DNA of 64,000 bases, from positions 16,257 to 80,256 of the forward strand of contig DATLEZ010000023.1 of the NCBI GenBank assembly GCA_035525055.1. Reading direction: 5' to 3'. The position numbers were made by a program, and so were the translations under genes. Shown here piece by piece: positions 34,013 to 42,862 of the stretch; position 1 is the first letter of the stretch; every line of letters begins with the position of its first letter. The notes under the pieces are model-generated. The model worked only from the letters and a program-made list of their open reading frames with translations, was not told where the DNA came from and did no database searches. This DNA comes from DATEEG01 sp035525055. Its GTDB lineage: Bacteria; Actinomycetota; Acidimicrobiia; Spongiisociales; ZC4RG35.

Positions 34013-35041
34013 ATGTTTCAGATCCTCACGCCATCCGGAGCATTGACCGGAACGGCACCGTTGGATCTCGTTATGACCAGGCGCCTCTACCGGGCGATGG
34101 TTTTCGCTCGCACCTACGACCTCAAAGGCACTTCTCTTCAGAAGCAGGGCAGGCTGGCGACATACGCGCCATTCGAGGGCCAGGAGGCGGCCCAGGTCGG
34201 CAGTGCGGCTGCCCTTCACCCCGATGATTGGATGGTGGCTACCTATCGGGATGCGGCCGCGATGTGGATGCAGGGATACCCGCTCGAATTGCTGTTTGCA
34301 GGACGCACCGGGGACGAACGCGGCGGCTCGCCTCCCGACCACGTGCCGGTACTGCCGCCGTCGATCACAGTCGGGGGACACATGGTTCATGCTGTCGGAT
34401 TGGCATGGGCGGCTAAGAACTTCAAGGACGGACGGGTGGCACTCACCTATTTCGGTGACGGCGCCACCTCCGAGGGCGACTTTCACGAGGCTATGAACTT
34501 CGCGGCCGTCTTCGAGGCGCCATGCATCTTTTTTTGTCAGAACAACGGCTGGGCCATTTCGTTGCCGAGGGAGTTGCAGACCCGCTCGGAGACGATTGCC
34601 CAGAAGGCGATAGCCTATGGCATGCCCGGCTTTCAGGTTGATGGCAACGACCTTTTCGCGGTCTACCAGATGACGCTCGAAGCAGTGATCCGGGCGCGCT
34701 CGGGAGGCGGACCGACTTTGATCGAAGCCGTCACCTACCGCATTGGCCCGCACACGACCGCCGACGACCCCGGGCGTTATCGCAGTTCGGAGGAAGGAAC
34801 CGAATGGGCCCGGCGAGATCCACTGGAGCGGGTCCGCCTGTACTTGTCGGAGCGAGACGCGTGGTCTGATTCCTGGCAGGCTCAGATCGAGGACGAGGCC
34901 ACCACCGAGATCGATCGGGCGATCGGTCTGGCCGAGCAAATGCAGCCCCTAGCGGCCGGCGAGATCTTCGATGCGGTGTTCGAGGAGACGACACCAAATC
35001 TTCGCCGTCAACAGTCCGAAGCCGGGGCTGGCCCCAGGTGA
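34013..35041 (+). CDS. 2-oxoacid dehydrogenase E1 alpha (PDH/BCKDH type)
   Basis: This is the E1 alpha subunit of a heterotetrameric 2-oxoacid dehydrogenase, thiamine-diphosphate dependent. The ThDP motif GDGATSEGDFHEAMNFAAVFEAPCIFFCQNN (positions 34457-34549) is complete, with YRDAAAMWMQG before it and the phosphorylation-loop counterpart TYRIGPHTTADDPGRYR after it. ATG 34013 is preferred over TTG 33992. Sequence alone does not separate pyruvate from branched-chain substrate preference; the absence of lpd or biosynthetic neighbours leaves this open. The stop overlaps the E1 beta start by 4 bp. Confidence 0.93.
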   Translation: MFQILTPSGALTGTAPLDLVMTRRLYRAMVFARTYDLKGTSLQKQGRLATYAPFEGQEAAQVGSAAALHPDDWMVATYRDAAAMWMQGYPLELLFAGRTGDERGGSPPDHVPVLPPSITVGGHMVHAVGLAWAAKNFKDGRVALTYFGDGATSEGDFHEAMNFAAVFEAPCIFFCQNNGWAISLPRELQTRSETIAQKAIAYGMPGFQVDGNDLFAVYQMTLEAVIRARSGGGPTLIEAVTYRIGPHTTADDPGRYRSSEEGTEWARRDPLERVRLYLSERDAWSDSWQAQIEDEATTEIDRAIGLAEQMQPLAAGEIFDAVFEETTPNLRRQQSEAGAGPR

Positions 35042-36015
35042 CGGTCCGGACGATCGCCCAGGCGTTGAACGATGCTCTCGATCTCGCCCTCGGCAAGGAC
35101 GAGACCGTCGTTGTCATGGGCGAGGACGTCGGGCGCACCGGGGGCGTCTTCCGAATCACCGACGGCCTCTACCAGCGCTACGGATCCGACAGGGTCATTG
35201 ACACTCCCGTGGCGGAGTCGGCCATAGTCGGCGTCGGGTTCGGGATGGCTATCGCCGGGATGCGCCCGGTTCTCGAACTTCAGTTCATGGGTTTTTCATA
35301 TCCCGCTTACGACCAGATCATCAACCACGTCGCCCGAATCAGAAACCGGTCGCGGCATCGCTTCACCGCTCCGATGGTGATCCGCATCCCCTTCGGAGGC
35401 GGCATCGGCGCGGCCGAGCACCATTCCGAGTCGATGGAGGCGATCTACGCCCACATTCCCGGGTTGAAGGTTGTGGCCCCCTCGACTCCGTTCGATGCCA
35501 AGGGTCTCCTGCTGGCGGCAATCGAGGACCCGGACCCGGTGATCTTCTTGGAACCCATTCGCCTGTATCGCGCGGTCAAGGAGGATGTGCCCGACGGGTG
35601 GTACACCCAGCCCCTCGGAGAGGCTCGGGTCGAGACCGAGGGCACGGATGTGACCCTGATCACCTGGGGGGCAATGACCAAGGAGGCCCGCCAGGCGGTG
35701 TCGACTCTCGCCGCCGGGGGGATCGCTGCGGAGCTGATCGACTTGCGGTCTCTGGTACCCCTCGATGAAGACGCGATCGTGTCGTCGGTGGAGAAGACCG
35801 GCCGGGCGGTCGTAATCCACGAGGCTCCCCGCACCGGTGGGTTCGGAGCAGAGATCGCCGCCCTCATCCAGGAAAGGTCCCTGTATGCGTTATCGGCTCC
35901 CGTCCAGCGGGTAACCGGTTGGGACACCGTGTTTCCCCTGAAGCGATCCGAACATCATTATCTGCCATCGGTCGAACGGATCGTGGCCGCGGTTCGACGC
36001 ACACTGGAGGGTTGA
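35038..36015 (+). CDS. 2-oxoacid dehydrogenase E1 beta
   Basis: This 325-aa beta subunit completes the E1 active site. MGEDVGRTGGVFRITDGL, ETPVAESAIVGVGFGMA-like DTPVAESAIVGVGFGMA, IRIPFGGGIGAAEHHSES and the C-terminal transketolase domain starting VTLITWGAMTKEARQA are characteristic. The GTG start overlaps the E1 alpha stop, and the stop overlaps the E2 start (TGATG), so all three proteins are made from one transcript in fixed stoichiometric order. No E3 (lipoamide dehydrogenase) gene is present in the window, so it must be supplied from elsewhere. Confidence 0.94.
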   Translation: MTVRTIAQALNDALDLALGKDETVVVMGEDVGRTGGVFRITDGLYQRYGSDRVIDTPVAESAIVGVGFGMAIAGMRPVLELQFMGFSYPAYDQIINHVARIRNRSRHRFTAPMVIRIPFGGGIGAAEHHSESMEAIYAHIPGLKVVAPSTPFDAKGLLLAAIEDPDPVIFLEPIRLYRAVKEDVPDGWYTQPLGEARVETEGTDVTLITWGAMTKEARQAVSTLAAGGIAAELIDLRSLVPLDEDAIVSSVEKTGRAVVIHEAPRTGGFGAEIAALIQERSLYALSAPVQRVTGWDTVFPLKRSEHHYLPSVERIVAAVRRTLEG

Positions 36016-37436
36016 TGGCGAAGGAGTTTCGTCTCCCTGACATCGGCGAAGGCCTCACGGAGGCCGAAATCGTCCGATGGTTGATACCAGTCGGCGGAGC
36101 CGTCAAGGCTGATCAACCGGTCGTGGAGGTAGAAACCGATAAGGCGGTCGTCGAGATCCCGTCGCCCTTTGCGGGCTTCGTGATCCATCACGGTGGCTCG
36201 GAGGGCCAAACGATGGCCGTCGGCGAGGTGCTCTTGGTAGTGGGGGAGCAGGGAGAAGTGTGGCCGGCCAACGTGGCGCCGCCGGTCACCGAAGCAGGAG
36301 CCGCTGAGTCGCGCTATGGCCAACCCGCGGACGAAGTCGTCGATGTGATCAATGAACAGGTAGCCACGGACGAAGGCATGCCCGAGCCCGGGTCACCGCC
36401 TTCGAGGCCACCGGAGTCGCCACCACCCGAGTCTCCAGCACCTCAGTCGCCCGCTCCTCAGTCGCCAAAGTCCGAGTCAGCTAAGCCGATCGTCGGAAGC
36501 CTGAGCGAGGATGCCTTCGAACTGGCCCCGCGCCACGGTCGGGTTGCTTCAGCCTTGTCTCGTGCTCAGGCGCTGCCCCTCGTACGCAAGCTCGCCCGCG
36601 ATCTCGGGGTCGACCTCGAGGAGGTCACCGGCTCCGGTCCTGATGGTCGAATCGTTCGAGAGGACGTTCTCGCCGTCGCCGAGGCCAGGGCCGTTCAATC
36701 GGGCCAACCCTTCGAGGAGCCGCCCCGCGTTTCTCTGCCGCCGATGCCGGTCTCGCGCGAGGGTGACCGGCGTCCGATGTCGAAGCTGCGCAGGACCATC
36801 GCGGCCAACATGAAGAAGTCGTGGAACGAGATACCCCACGTAACCACCTTCGACCAGGTCGACGCATCACGACTGCTGGCGGCCCGCAAGGCGCTGGAGA
36901 ATCGCCACAAGACCAAGGTGCCGCTCGAGGCTCTTGTGATCAAGGCGGTGGTACCGGTCCTCGCGGCCTTCCCCGAGTTCAACTCGCGCCTCGATGGAGA
37001 CGACCTGGTTGTGTTCGGTCACTACGACATTGGGGTGGCGGTGGATACCCCGGACGGCTTGCTGGTGGCGGTGGTGAAGACAGCGGACCAGAGGACCCTG
37101 TTGGAAGTCGCGGCTGATGTGCGGAGGCTGGCCGAAGGCGCCCGGGAGCGAAAGCTAAACCCGGGGGATCTATCGGGTCAGACCTTCACTATCTCCAACA
37201 TCGGGGCGTTGGGTGGGGGGTTCGGGACGCCGTTAGTTCCACCCGGCACAACAGCCATCCTCTCGGTCGGTAAGGCCGTCGAACAGCCCGTCGCCGCCGA
37301 TGGCAAGGTCGTGATTGCCCCATTGCTGCCCCTATCCCTCTCATATGACCATCGTGTGATCGACGGTGGTCTTGGCCGAAGGTTCATGGCCATGGTTCTC
37401 GAAAACCTGGCCGAGCCAACGCTTTTTCTTGCCTGA
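36015..37436 (+). CDS. dihydrolipoamide acyltransferase E2
   Basis: This is the E2 core of the 2-oxoacid dehydrogenase complex, 473 aa from ATG 36015. There is one lipoyl domain (residues 1-80) with the lipoylated lysine in VETDKAVVEI. A linker rich in proline and serine has tandem P-E-S-P / P-Q-S-P units. A peripheral-subunit-binding domain follows (PLVRKLARDLGVDLEEVTGSG). The catalytic domain ends in YDHRVIDGG, with the His-Asp pair. A single lipoyl domain is typical of branched-chain or Gram-positive PDH E2. The open frame upstream to 35919 is inside E1 beta. Confidence 0.95.
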   Translation: MAKEFRLPDIGEGLTEAEIVRWLIPVGGAVKADQPVVEVETDKAVVEIPSPFAGFVIHHGGSEGQTMAVGEVLLVVGEQGEVWPANVAPPVTEAGAAESRYGQPADEVVDVINEQVATDEGMPEPGSPPSRPPESPPPESPAPQSPAPQSPKSESAKPIVGSLSEDAFELAPRHGRVASALSRAQALPLVRKLARDLGVDLEEVTGSGPDGRIVREDVLAVAEARAVQSGQPFEEPPRVSLPPMPVSREGDRRPMSKLRRTIAANMKKSWNEIPHVTTFDQVDASRLLAARKALENRHKTKVPLEALVIKAVVPVLAAFPEFNSRLDGDDLVVFGHYDIGVAVDTPDGLLVAVVKTADQRTLLEVAADVRRLAEGARERKLNPGDLSGQTFTISNIGALGGGFGTPLVPPGTTAILSVGKAVEQPVAADGKVVIAPLLPLSLSYDHRVIDGGLGRRFMAMVLENLAEPTLFLA

Positions 37437-37445
37437 CCGTCCCGG

Positions 37446-37784
37446 CTAGTCAGCCATGTCGTCGTCGAGACGGTGATACCTCGGGTCGTAACGCATCAGA
37501 TCCGACATCTGCCTCCTCAATTGAGTCGGTGCATTCCGTATCCCCATTGCCAGAGCGAAGGCGGGATCGTTGTCGGTCTTGATGATGATTTCTTCGCCGT
37601 CGGCAATCATGTGAAAGCCATCGTCCAGGGCTTTCACCGCTACGTGACCGATGGTCCACTCTCCGATTTCGATCTCCTCGGCGGTGATTCGCATGACGTG
37701 ATCGTCGGTGAGATCAATCGCCACCCTCACGGGTGCCTCCTGCCCAGCCAGTTTCAAGGATCCGTCGAAGTGGTCCATGCCCAT
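37446..37784 (-). CDS. hypothetical protein, 112 aa
   Basis: This small acidic protein has a regular beta-rich pattern (GSLKLAGQEAPVRVAIDLTDDHVMRITAEEIEIGEWTIGHV) followed by a short helical end with MRYDPRYHRLDDDMAD. I do not recognise the family. It is convergent with E2, 9 bp apart, and the composition and codon use look like a real gene. It resembles the length and pattern of small actinobacterial proteins found near cell-envelope genes, but no function can be given. Confidence 0.6.
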   Translation of the reverse strand: MGMDHFDGSLKLAGQEAPVRVAIDLTDDHVMRITAEEIEIGEWTIGHVAVKALDDGFHMIADGEEIIIKTDNDPAFALAMGIRNAPTQLRRQMSDLMRYDPRYHRLDDDMAD

Positions 37785-37844
37785 AAAGCTAGGACAAAAG
37801 GTGGACTGCGCTAGTCATTTCCCCCAAAAAGCTCAAGTGGCTAG

Positions 37845-38264
37845 TCACCAGCGGCGGTACCCGGTGAGGCTGATTCGTATGGGGAAGCGGTAGTGATCGC
37901 AGAAGCCGTCCCAATCCATGCCGATCGCCGGCACCCCCTCGTCGTATCGAACTCGATATTCGACAACTTCTCTGGCAGGAGGCGTTGTCTCGTCGATGGC
38001 TGCCTCTCCGTAGAGGATCGAGATGTCGTCTCCGTGCTCATCCGAATTGAAATTGAGGGCGATGTGAGGATTGGCGGCGATGTTCTTGATACGGGCAGAG
38101 CCGCCCGAATAGACGAGGACAGTCTCACCATCCCATAGAAACCATACAGCCGAAGGTTGCGGGCGGAGCTTGGGAGAAACGGTGGTGAGCCACACGACGG
38201 TGTCGTTCGAAAGACGTTCAAGTGCTCGCGCTTGATCGGGATCGGTGGGGTCCAATCGGAACAT
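37845..38264 (-). CDS. F420-dependent/PNPOx-like split-barrel protein (TIGR03667-like)
   Basis: This 139-aa split-barrel flavin/deazaflavin-binding protein matches the mycobacterial Rv3369-like TIGR03667 group: NDTVVWLTTVSPKLRPQPSAVWFLWDGETVLVYS, then SARIKNIAANPHIALNFNSDEHGDDISILYGEA. Members of this group bind F420 or FMN and catalyse reductions. The presence of cofG-cofH in the window makes F420 a reasonable cofactor but the choice is inferred. ATG 38264 is used; the open frame to 38558 lies antisense in the RamB-like gene. It is 10 bp downstream of that regulator and may be co-transcribed with it. Confidence 0.85.
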   Translation of the reverse strand: MFRLDPTDPDQARALERLSNDTVVWLTTVSPKLRPQPSAVWFLWDGETVLVYSGGSARIKNIAANPHIALNFNSDEHGDDISILYGEAAIDETTPPAREVVEYRVRYDEGVPAIGMDWDGFCDHYRFPIRISLTGYRRW

Positions 38265-38274
38265 GGCCGGCAGG

Positions 38275-39738
38275 CTATTCGGTCTTTGGCTGTTCCATTT
38301 TCGTCTGGCCCGGTTTTGGCTGGTACTTCTCCACGATCTCGTAGATCTCGGCCAGATCGATGCTCGGGTAGGGGTCAGGGGAAAGCAGGCCAACGATTCG
38401 GGCGTGGGCCCGGGCTGAGGCTCGCACCCGGCCCGACCACTGTCTGGCGACCGATCCGACGGGTGTGCGACAGCAGGGCTGGTCGGGACAGCCCGAAACG
38501 CGTCGGTTTTCGGTGTCGCGGCCGCGGAAGAAACGGGAATCGTCGAAGGCCACACCAAAAGTCACGGCGTGGGAGCCGGGCTCCGGCTCGAGGTAGGTGG
38601 AGCAAAAGAACGACCCGACCGGTGTGTCGGTGTACTGATAGTGGAGGGAGAAGCGATCGGAGGACCCGAACACGGCCCGGGCGGCCCACTCCCGGCACAG
38701 GCGCTGCGCCTCGACTCCGCCATCCTCGTCGCGAGGGAAAGGGACTCCGTCGTTCTCGTACGCCTTCAACGCAAGTCCCTCCTCGTCGCTTACGACCAGG
38801 TGGCTTCGGAATTCGAGCTGGCGGGTGGCGAGGTTGGCCATGCGATGAGCGGCGGTTTCATAGGAGACATAGAAGACCTCCCGGAGGTCCTCTATGGAGA
38901 GATCGCGTTGCCGCTTGGCATCGGACAGGAACGGAATCGCCGCTCCTTCAGGTACCAGCACCGCCGATGCGAAGTAGGCAGTCTCGCGACGGTGACGGAG
39001 AAACTCGTCGTAGGTTGCAGGCTCGGAATGGTCCAGGACGAAGCCGGCCAGCGTCTGCAGGATGGCCTTGCGGGCTTGACGGGTGCGAAGTTCATTGCGC
39101 TGGGCGATGTAAATCACCTTGTTCTTCAGATCGGTGATGGATCGCAAGGACGTCGGCACATCTTCAACCGATCTGATCTCGAAGCCGAGCGCTCCGGAGA
39201 GATCGATCAGATTCCGCGACGAGACCGGTCCCGACCCCTGATAACCCGACTTGCCGAGAGCAGTGAGGGCCGCGTTCTCGACGTCTTCGAGGTACCCGTC
39301 GACGTCCCGCAGTTCCCGCGTCATCTCGCCGTTAACCCGTCGCACCTCTCCGGCTGTAACCGGGTTCGGTCGCGCCCCTTCGTTCAGCCGGCGATAGAGG
39401 CCCACCAGATGGGCTAGGACTTCGTCGCTGAGGCGGGCCGAGGACCGGAGGTAGGGGAGGCCAAGGTCGGGAAGCGTGGTCTGGGCGCGCTCCAGTTCGA
39501 TCTCGAGCTCAGCCCGGCGATTGGGAGCCTCGGGGGCCAGCAAGTCCTCTAGCGTCACCTCCAGGGCCGCAGCCAGGGCCGAGATCTGGCTGATACGGGG
39601 TTCCTTCTTTCCGTTCTCGACCATGGAGAGATAGGGAGCGGGCCGACCGATCAAGGCGCCCAGTTCGTCGAGGGTCAGCCCCCGGCGCCGGCGATAATGC
39701 CGGAGACGATGACCGAAGGTGTTGGCATCGAAGTTCAA
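38275..39738 (-). CDS. XRE/ScfR-type regulator, RamB-like
   Basis: This 487-aa regulator has an N-terminal XRE helix-turn-helix (RLRHYRRRRGLTLDELGALI, YLSMVENGKKEPR), a middle IrrE/ImmA-like region and a C-terminal short-chain-fatty-acyl-regulator domain with cysteines (CSTYLEPEPGS, CPDQPCCRTP). This is the architecture of RamB, which controls isocitrate lyase, malate synthase and acetate activation in Corynebacterium. Here the gene sits divergent from malate synthase and isocitrate lyase, supporting the same job. The ImmA-type HExxH is not evident (VLDHSEPAT), so peptidase activity is unlikely. Confidence 0.88.
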   Translation of the reverse strand: MNFDANTFGHRLRHYRRRRGLTLDELGALIGRPAPYLSMVENGKKEPRISQISALAAALEVTLEDLLAPEAPNRRAELEIELERAQTTLPDLGLPYLRSSARLSDEVLAHLVGLYRRLNEGARPNPVTAGEVRRVNGEMTRELRDVDGYLEDVENAALTALGKSGYQGSGPVSSRNLIDLSGALGFEIRSVEDVPTSLRSITDLKNKVIYIAQRNELRTRQARKAILQTLAGFVLDHSEPATYDEFLRHRRETAYFASAVLVPEGAAIPFLSDAKRQRDLSIEDLREVFYVSYETAAHRMANLATRQLEFRSHLVVSDEEGLALKAYENDGVPFPRDEDGGVEAQRLCREWAARAVFGSSDRFSLHYQYTDTPVGSFFCSTYLEPEPGSHAVTFGVAFDDSRFFRGRDTENRRVSGCPDQPCCRTPVGSVARQWSGRVRASARAHARIVGLLSPDPYPSIDLAEIYEIVEKYQPKPGQTKMEQPKTE

Positions 39739-39759
39739 GACGACTATCCCGAAATCGCT

Positions 39760-39829
39760 AAGAATCCTGATTCTTGCGCGGAGGAACTATGAAATCCAGC
39801 CCATCCACGTGAAAGAATCGACATTCCTT
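39760..39829. promoter_or_regulatory. candidate operators between regulator and malate synthase
   Basis: AAGAATCCTGATTCTT at 39760-39775 is a perfect palindrome (7-bp arms around CT). A second, imperfect site AAGAATCGACATTCCTT lies at 39813-39829, 53 bp away. Both are in the intergenic stretch between the divergent RamB-like gene and the glyoxylate genes, so they are the best candidates for its binding sites. They are about five helical turns apart. Confidence 0.6.
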
Positions 39830-39854
39830 AGGGCGACGGGAGGAAAACTAGAAA

Positions 39855-39887
39855 ATGACCAACTCAGAAGTGTCAGGCACCAAGTGA
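39855..39887 (+). CDS. short leader ORF (10 codons) overlapping the malate synthase start
   Basis: ATG 39855 is preceded at good distance by GGGAGG (39838-39843) and opens a 10-codon frame, MTNSEVSGTK, whose stop TGA overlaps the GTG start of malate synthase (GTGA). The strong ribosome-binding site therefore belongs to the leader and not to the enzyme gene. Alternatively the leader is the true N-terminus and one base is missing from the sequence. Confidence 0.55.
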   Translation: MTNSEVSGTK

Positions 39888-41431
39888 GTACGGAATTGCT
39901 CGGCCCGGTCGGCGCGTTCGCGAGCATTCTCAGCCCCGAGGCGTTGGACTTCGTGGCCGACCTCGAGCACCAGTTCGGCCACCCTCGCGCGGAATTGCTC
40001 AGGGCCCGGTCGGAACGGCAGGAACGACTCGATAAGGGTGAGTTGCCCGGGTTCTTGGATTCGACCGCAGAGGTGAGGCGAGCCGATTGGAGGGTGGCGC
40101 CGGTTCCCACCGATCTGGTGGAGCGCAAGGTCGAGATCACCGGTCCTGTCGATCGGAAGATGATGATCAACGCTCTCAATTCGGGGGCCTCCCTGTTCAT
40201 GGCGGACTTCGAGGATGCGACCTCGCCGACCTGGTCCAACCTCATCGAGGGACAGGCCAACCTGGTCGATGCCTACCGCCGGTCCCTTTCTGTAGAGACA
40301 CCGGACAAGACCTACCGGTTGAACGAAGACACCGCCCGGTTGATCATCCGGCCCCGTGGCTGGCACCTTCCGGAGCGACACTTTCAGGTCGATGGCCGCC
40401 CGGTTTCGGCATCATTGTTCGACTTCGGGATGTACCTCTTCCACGGCGGGAGGGCCGCTCTCGAGGCAGGAACCGGGCCCTATTTCTATCTACCGAAGCT
40501 CGAGAGCCACCTCGAGGCGCGCTTGTGGAACGACGTTTTTATTTACTCCCAGGAGAAACTCGGGATTCCCCGGGGGACGATCAAGGCCACTGTCCTAATC
40601 GAGACCCTGCTGGCCGCCTTCGAGATGGACGAAATCCTGTATGAGTTGAGGGAGCATTCCGCTGGCCTCAACGCCGGTCGCTGGGACTACATCTTCTCGG
40701 TCATCAAGAAGCTTCGCAATCACCCCGAGTTCGTTCTGCCCGATCGCTCCCAGGTGACGATGACGGTTCCATTCATGAAGGCGTATACGGAGCTCCAGGT
40801 GGCGACGTGTCATCGCCGCGGTGCTCACGCAATCGGAGGGATGGCCGCTTTCATCCCGAACCGGCGCGACCCCGAGGTCACCGAACGTGCTCTGGCCCGG
40901 GTCACCGAAGACAAGACCCGGGAGGCTGCGCAGGGTTGCGACGGAACCTGGGTGGCCCATCCCGACCTCGTGCCGGTTGCACGGGCCTGCTTCGATCAGG
41001 TCCTGGGCGACGCTTCCAATCAACTCGCCAGGAGCCGGGACGACGTCAAGGTCGGAGCCGATGACCTCCTCGACCTCGAAGTCGAAGGAGGCAAGGTCAC
41101 CGAAGCCGGGGTCCGCACCAACGTCAACGTCGGCATCCGGTATCTGGCGGCCTGGTTGGGAGGCGTCGGTGCCGCCGCCATCGACAACCTGATGGAGGAC
41201 GTCGCCACTGCCGAGATTTCACGCAGCCAGATCTGGCAATGGGTCCATCATGGTGTGGCCCTCGACGACGGGCGCCGTATCGAAGGCGACCTGGTCCGGG
41301 CCATCGCCGCCGAGGAGATGGCCGCCATGACCGGAGACGTCGACGAGGCCTGGACGGTGTTCGAGAAGGTCGCCCTTGATCCCGGCTTCATCGAATTCCT
41401 GACGCTTCCGGCCTACGAGTTGATTGATTAG
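39884..41431 (+). CDS. aceB: malate synthase (type A)
   Basis: Malate synthase condenses glyoxylate with acetyl-CoA, the second glyoxylate-shunt step. This is the ~530-aa A form: LFMADFEDATSPTW, LIIRPRGWHLPERH (catalytic Arg), VLIETLLAAFEMDEILYELREHSAGLNAGRWDYIFS with the metal-binding Glu and Asp, and GAHAIGGMAAFIPNRRDP. GTG 39884 (VSTELLGPVGAF) is chosen because the fold begins there; the frame is open further upstream but without ribosome-binding features. The gene is followed 11 bp later by isocitrate lyase and preceded by the divergent RamB-like regulator. Confidence 0.93.
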   Translation: MSTELLGPVGAFASILSPEALDFVADLEHQFGHPRAELLRARSERQERLDKGELPGFLDSTAEVRRADWRVAPVPTDLVERKVEITGPVDRKMMINALNSGASLFMADFEDATSPTWSNLIEGQANLVDAYRRSLSVETPDKTYRLNEDTARLIIRPRGWHLPERHFQVDGRPVSASLFDFGMYLFHGGRAALEAGTGPYFYLPKLESHLEARLWNDVFIYSQEKLGIPRGTIKATVLIETLLAAFEMDEILYELREHSAGLNAGRWDYIFSVIKKLRNHPEFVLPDRSQVTMTVPFMKAYTELQVATCHRRGAHAIGGMAAFIPNRRDPEVTERALARVTEDKTREAAQGCDGTWVAHPDLVPVARACFDQVLGDASNQLARSRDDVKVGADDLLDLEVEGGKVTEAGVRTNVNVGIRYLAAWLGGVGAAAIDNLMEDVATAEISRSQIWQWVHHGVALDDGRRIEGDLVRAIAAEEMAAMTGDVDEAWTVFEKVALDPGFIEFLTLPAYELID

Positions 41432-41442
41432 GAACAAGCGAG

Positions 41443-42738
41443 ATGACCATGAGAGGACCGAAGATGCGCCATCGGGATGAGATCGAGCAATTGCAAAAGG
41501 CCTGGGATTCGGATCCCCGGTGGGCCGGGATCAAGCGTGACTACACGGCGGAGCAGGTGCTGTCGCTCCGTGGTTCGCTGCGGGAGCAATACACCCTTGC
41601 CAGGACCACCTCGGAAAAGTTGTGGGAGCAGTTGGCGACGGATGACTACGTGTCGGCCCTCGGAGCATTGTCGGGTGGCCAGGCTGTGCAAATGGTCAAG
41701 GCCGGACTCAAGGCGATCTACCTGTCCGGATGGCAGGTGGCGGGAGACTCGAATCTCGCCGAGCACGTCTATCCCGATCAGTCGCTCTACCCCTCCAATT
41801 CCGCACCAGCCCTGGTGCGACGGATCAATAACGCACTCCGTCGTGCCGACCAGATCCAGTGGTCGGAGGGCAAAGGAGATACCGATTGGTTCGTGCCGAT
41901 CGTGGCGGACGGCGAGGCCGGGTTCGGTGGGGCACTCAACGTCTTTGAACTAACGAGGTCGTTTATCGAGGCCGGTGCGGCCGGGGTCCACTTCGAAGAT
42001 CAGCTTGCGGCCGAGAAGAAGTGTGGGCATATGGGAGGAAAGGTCCTCGTGCCGACCGGCCAGCACATTCGGACTCTGCTCGCGGCCCGGCTGGCTGCCG
42101 ACGTGATGGAGGTTCCACTTCTGGTCGTGGCTCGCACTGATGCCAACGGTGCCAACCTGCTCACCTCGGACATCGATCCTCGCGATCGAGAGTTCTGCAC
42201 TGGGGAGCGGACCCCCGAGGGTTTCTTCCGGGTCAACGAGGGCCTCGGCCAGGCGATCTCGCGGGCTCTCTCCTACGCCCCGTATTCGGATCTCATCTGG
42301 TGCGAAACAGCTCACCCCGACCTCGACGAGGCGTCTCGTTTCGCCTCTGCAATCCACGAGCAGTTTCCCGCCAAGATGCTGGCGTACAACTGCTCGCCGT
42401 CGTTCAACTGGAAGAAGAATCTCGACGAGACAACCATCGCGTCGTTCCAGAAGGAACTGGGCGCCCTCGGCTACAAGTTCCAGTTCATCACGTTGGCCGG
42501 GTTCCACGCCCTCAACGCTTCGATGTTCGAGTTGGCGAGCGGCTACGCCGTCGAGGGGATGACCGCTTACGTCAAGCTGCAGGAACGGGAGTTTGCCCTC
42601 CAGCAATCGGGCTACACCGCCACCCGTCATCAGCGCGAGGTTGGAGCCGGCTACTTCGACAAAGTGTCCGGGATCCTGAGCGGAGGAGCCGCCTCCACAC
42701 TGGCCCTGAAAGGAAGCACGGAAGAAGAACAGTTCTAG
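41443..42738 (+). CDS. aceA: isocitrate lyase
   Basis: Isocitrate lyase splits isocitrate to glyoxylate and succinate. The protein is 431 aa, the short bacterial form. The catalytic cysteine is in KKCGH (about residues 191-195); also seen are YLSGWQVAGD, GFGGALNVFELTRSFIEAGAAGVHFEDQ and the C-terminal FHALNASMFELA. ATGs at 41443, 41449 and 41464 are all possible starts; the last has GAGAGGA upstream. Coupled with malate synthase, it allows growth on acetate, fatty acids or other acetyl-CoA sources. Confidence 0.96.
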   Translation: MTMRGPKMRHRDEIEQLQKAWDSDPRWAGIKRDYTAEQVLSLRGSLREQYTLARTTSEKLWEQLATDDYVSALGALSGGQAVQMVKAGLKAIYLSGWQVAGDSNLAEHVYPDQSLYPSNSAPALVRRINNALRRADQIQWSEGKGDTDWFVPIVADGEAGFGGALNVFELTRSFIEAGAAGVHFEDQLAAEKKCGHMGGKVLVPTGQHIRTLLAARLAADVMEVPLLVVARTDANGANLLTSDIDPRDREFCTGERTPEGFFRVNEGLGQAISRALSYAPYSDLIWCETAHPDLDEASRFASAIHEQFPAKMLAYNCSPSFNWKKNLDETTIASFQKELGALGYKFQFITLAGFHALNASMFELASGYAVEGMTAYVKLQEREFALQQSGYTATRHQREVGAGYFDKVSGILSGGAASTLALKGSTEEEQF

Positions 42739-42740
42739 CG

Positions 42741-42849
42741 TGATACGTGGTACGTGGTACGTTTTACGTCGATCCCGAGAAGCAAGTCTCGACGGGTTCT
42801 GGCCGGGCGGCACTGCCGACGTAGAACGTAAAACGTAGAACGTAGAACG
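42741..42849. repeat. inverted pair of TACGTnn heptamer arrays
   Basis: The left array reads TACGTGG TACGTGG TACGTTT TACGTCG (starting about 42744). The right array (42818-42849), read on the other strand, has the same phased units CTACGTT/TTACGTT. Together they can fold into a long stem after the isocitrate lyase stop. The unit is the same as at 1929-2020, 40 kb away. A terminator role is possible. Confidence 0.75.
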
Positions 42850-42862
42850 CAGAGGGAGCGAA

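Noticed and set aside
33641..34939. 432-aa minus-strand open frame over ftsK/E1 alpha
   Set aside because: It spans two real genes on the other strand; its residues are low in hydrophobic order and match nothing.
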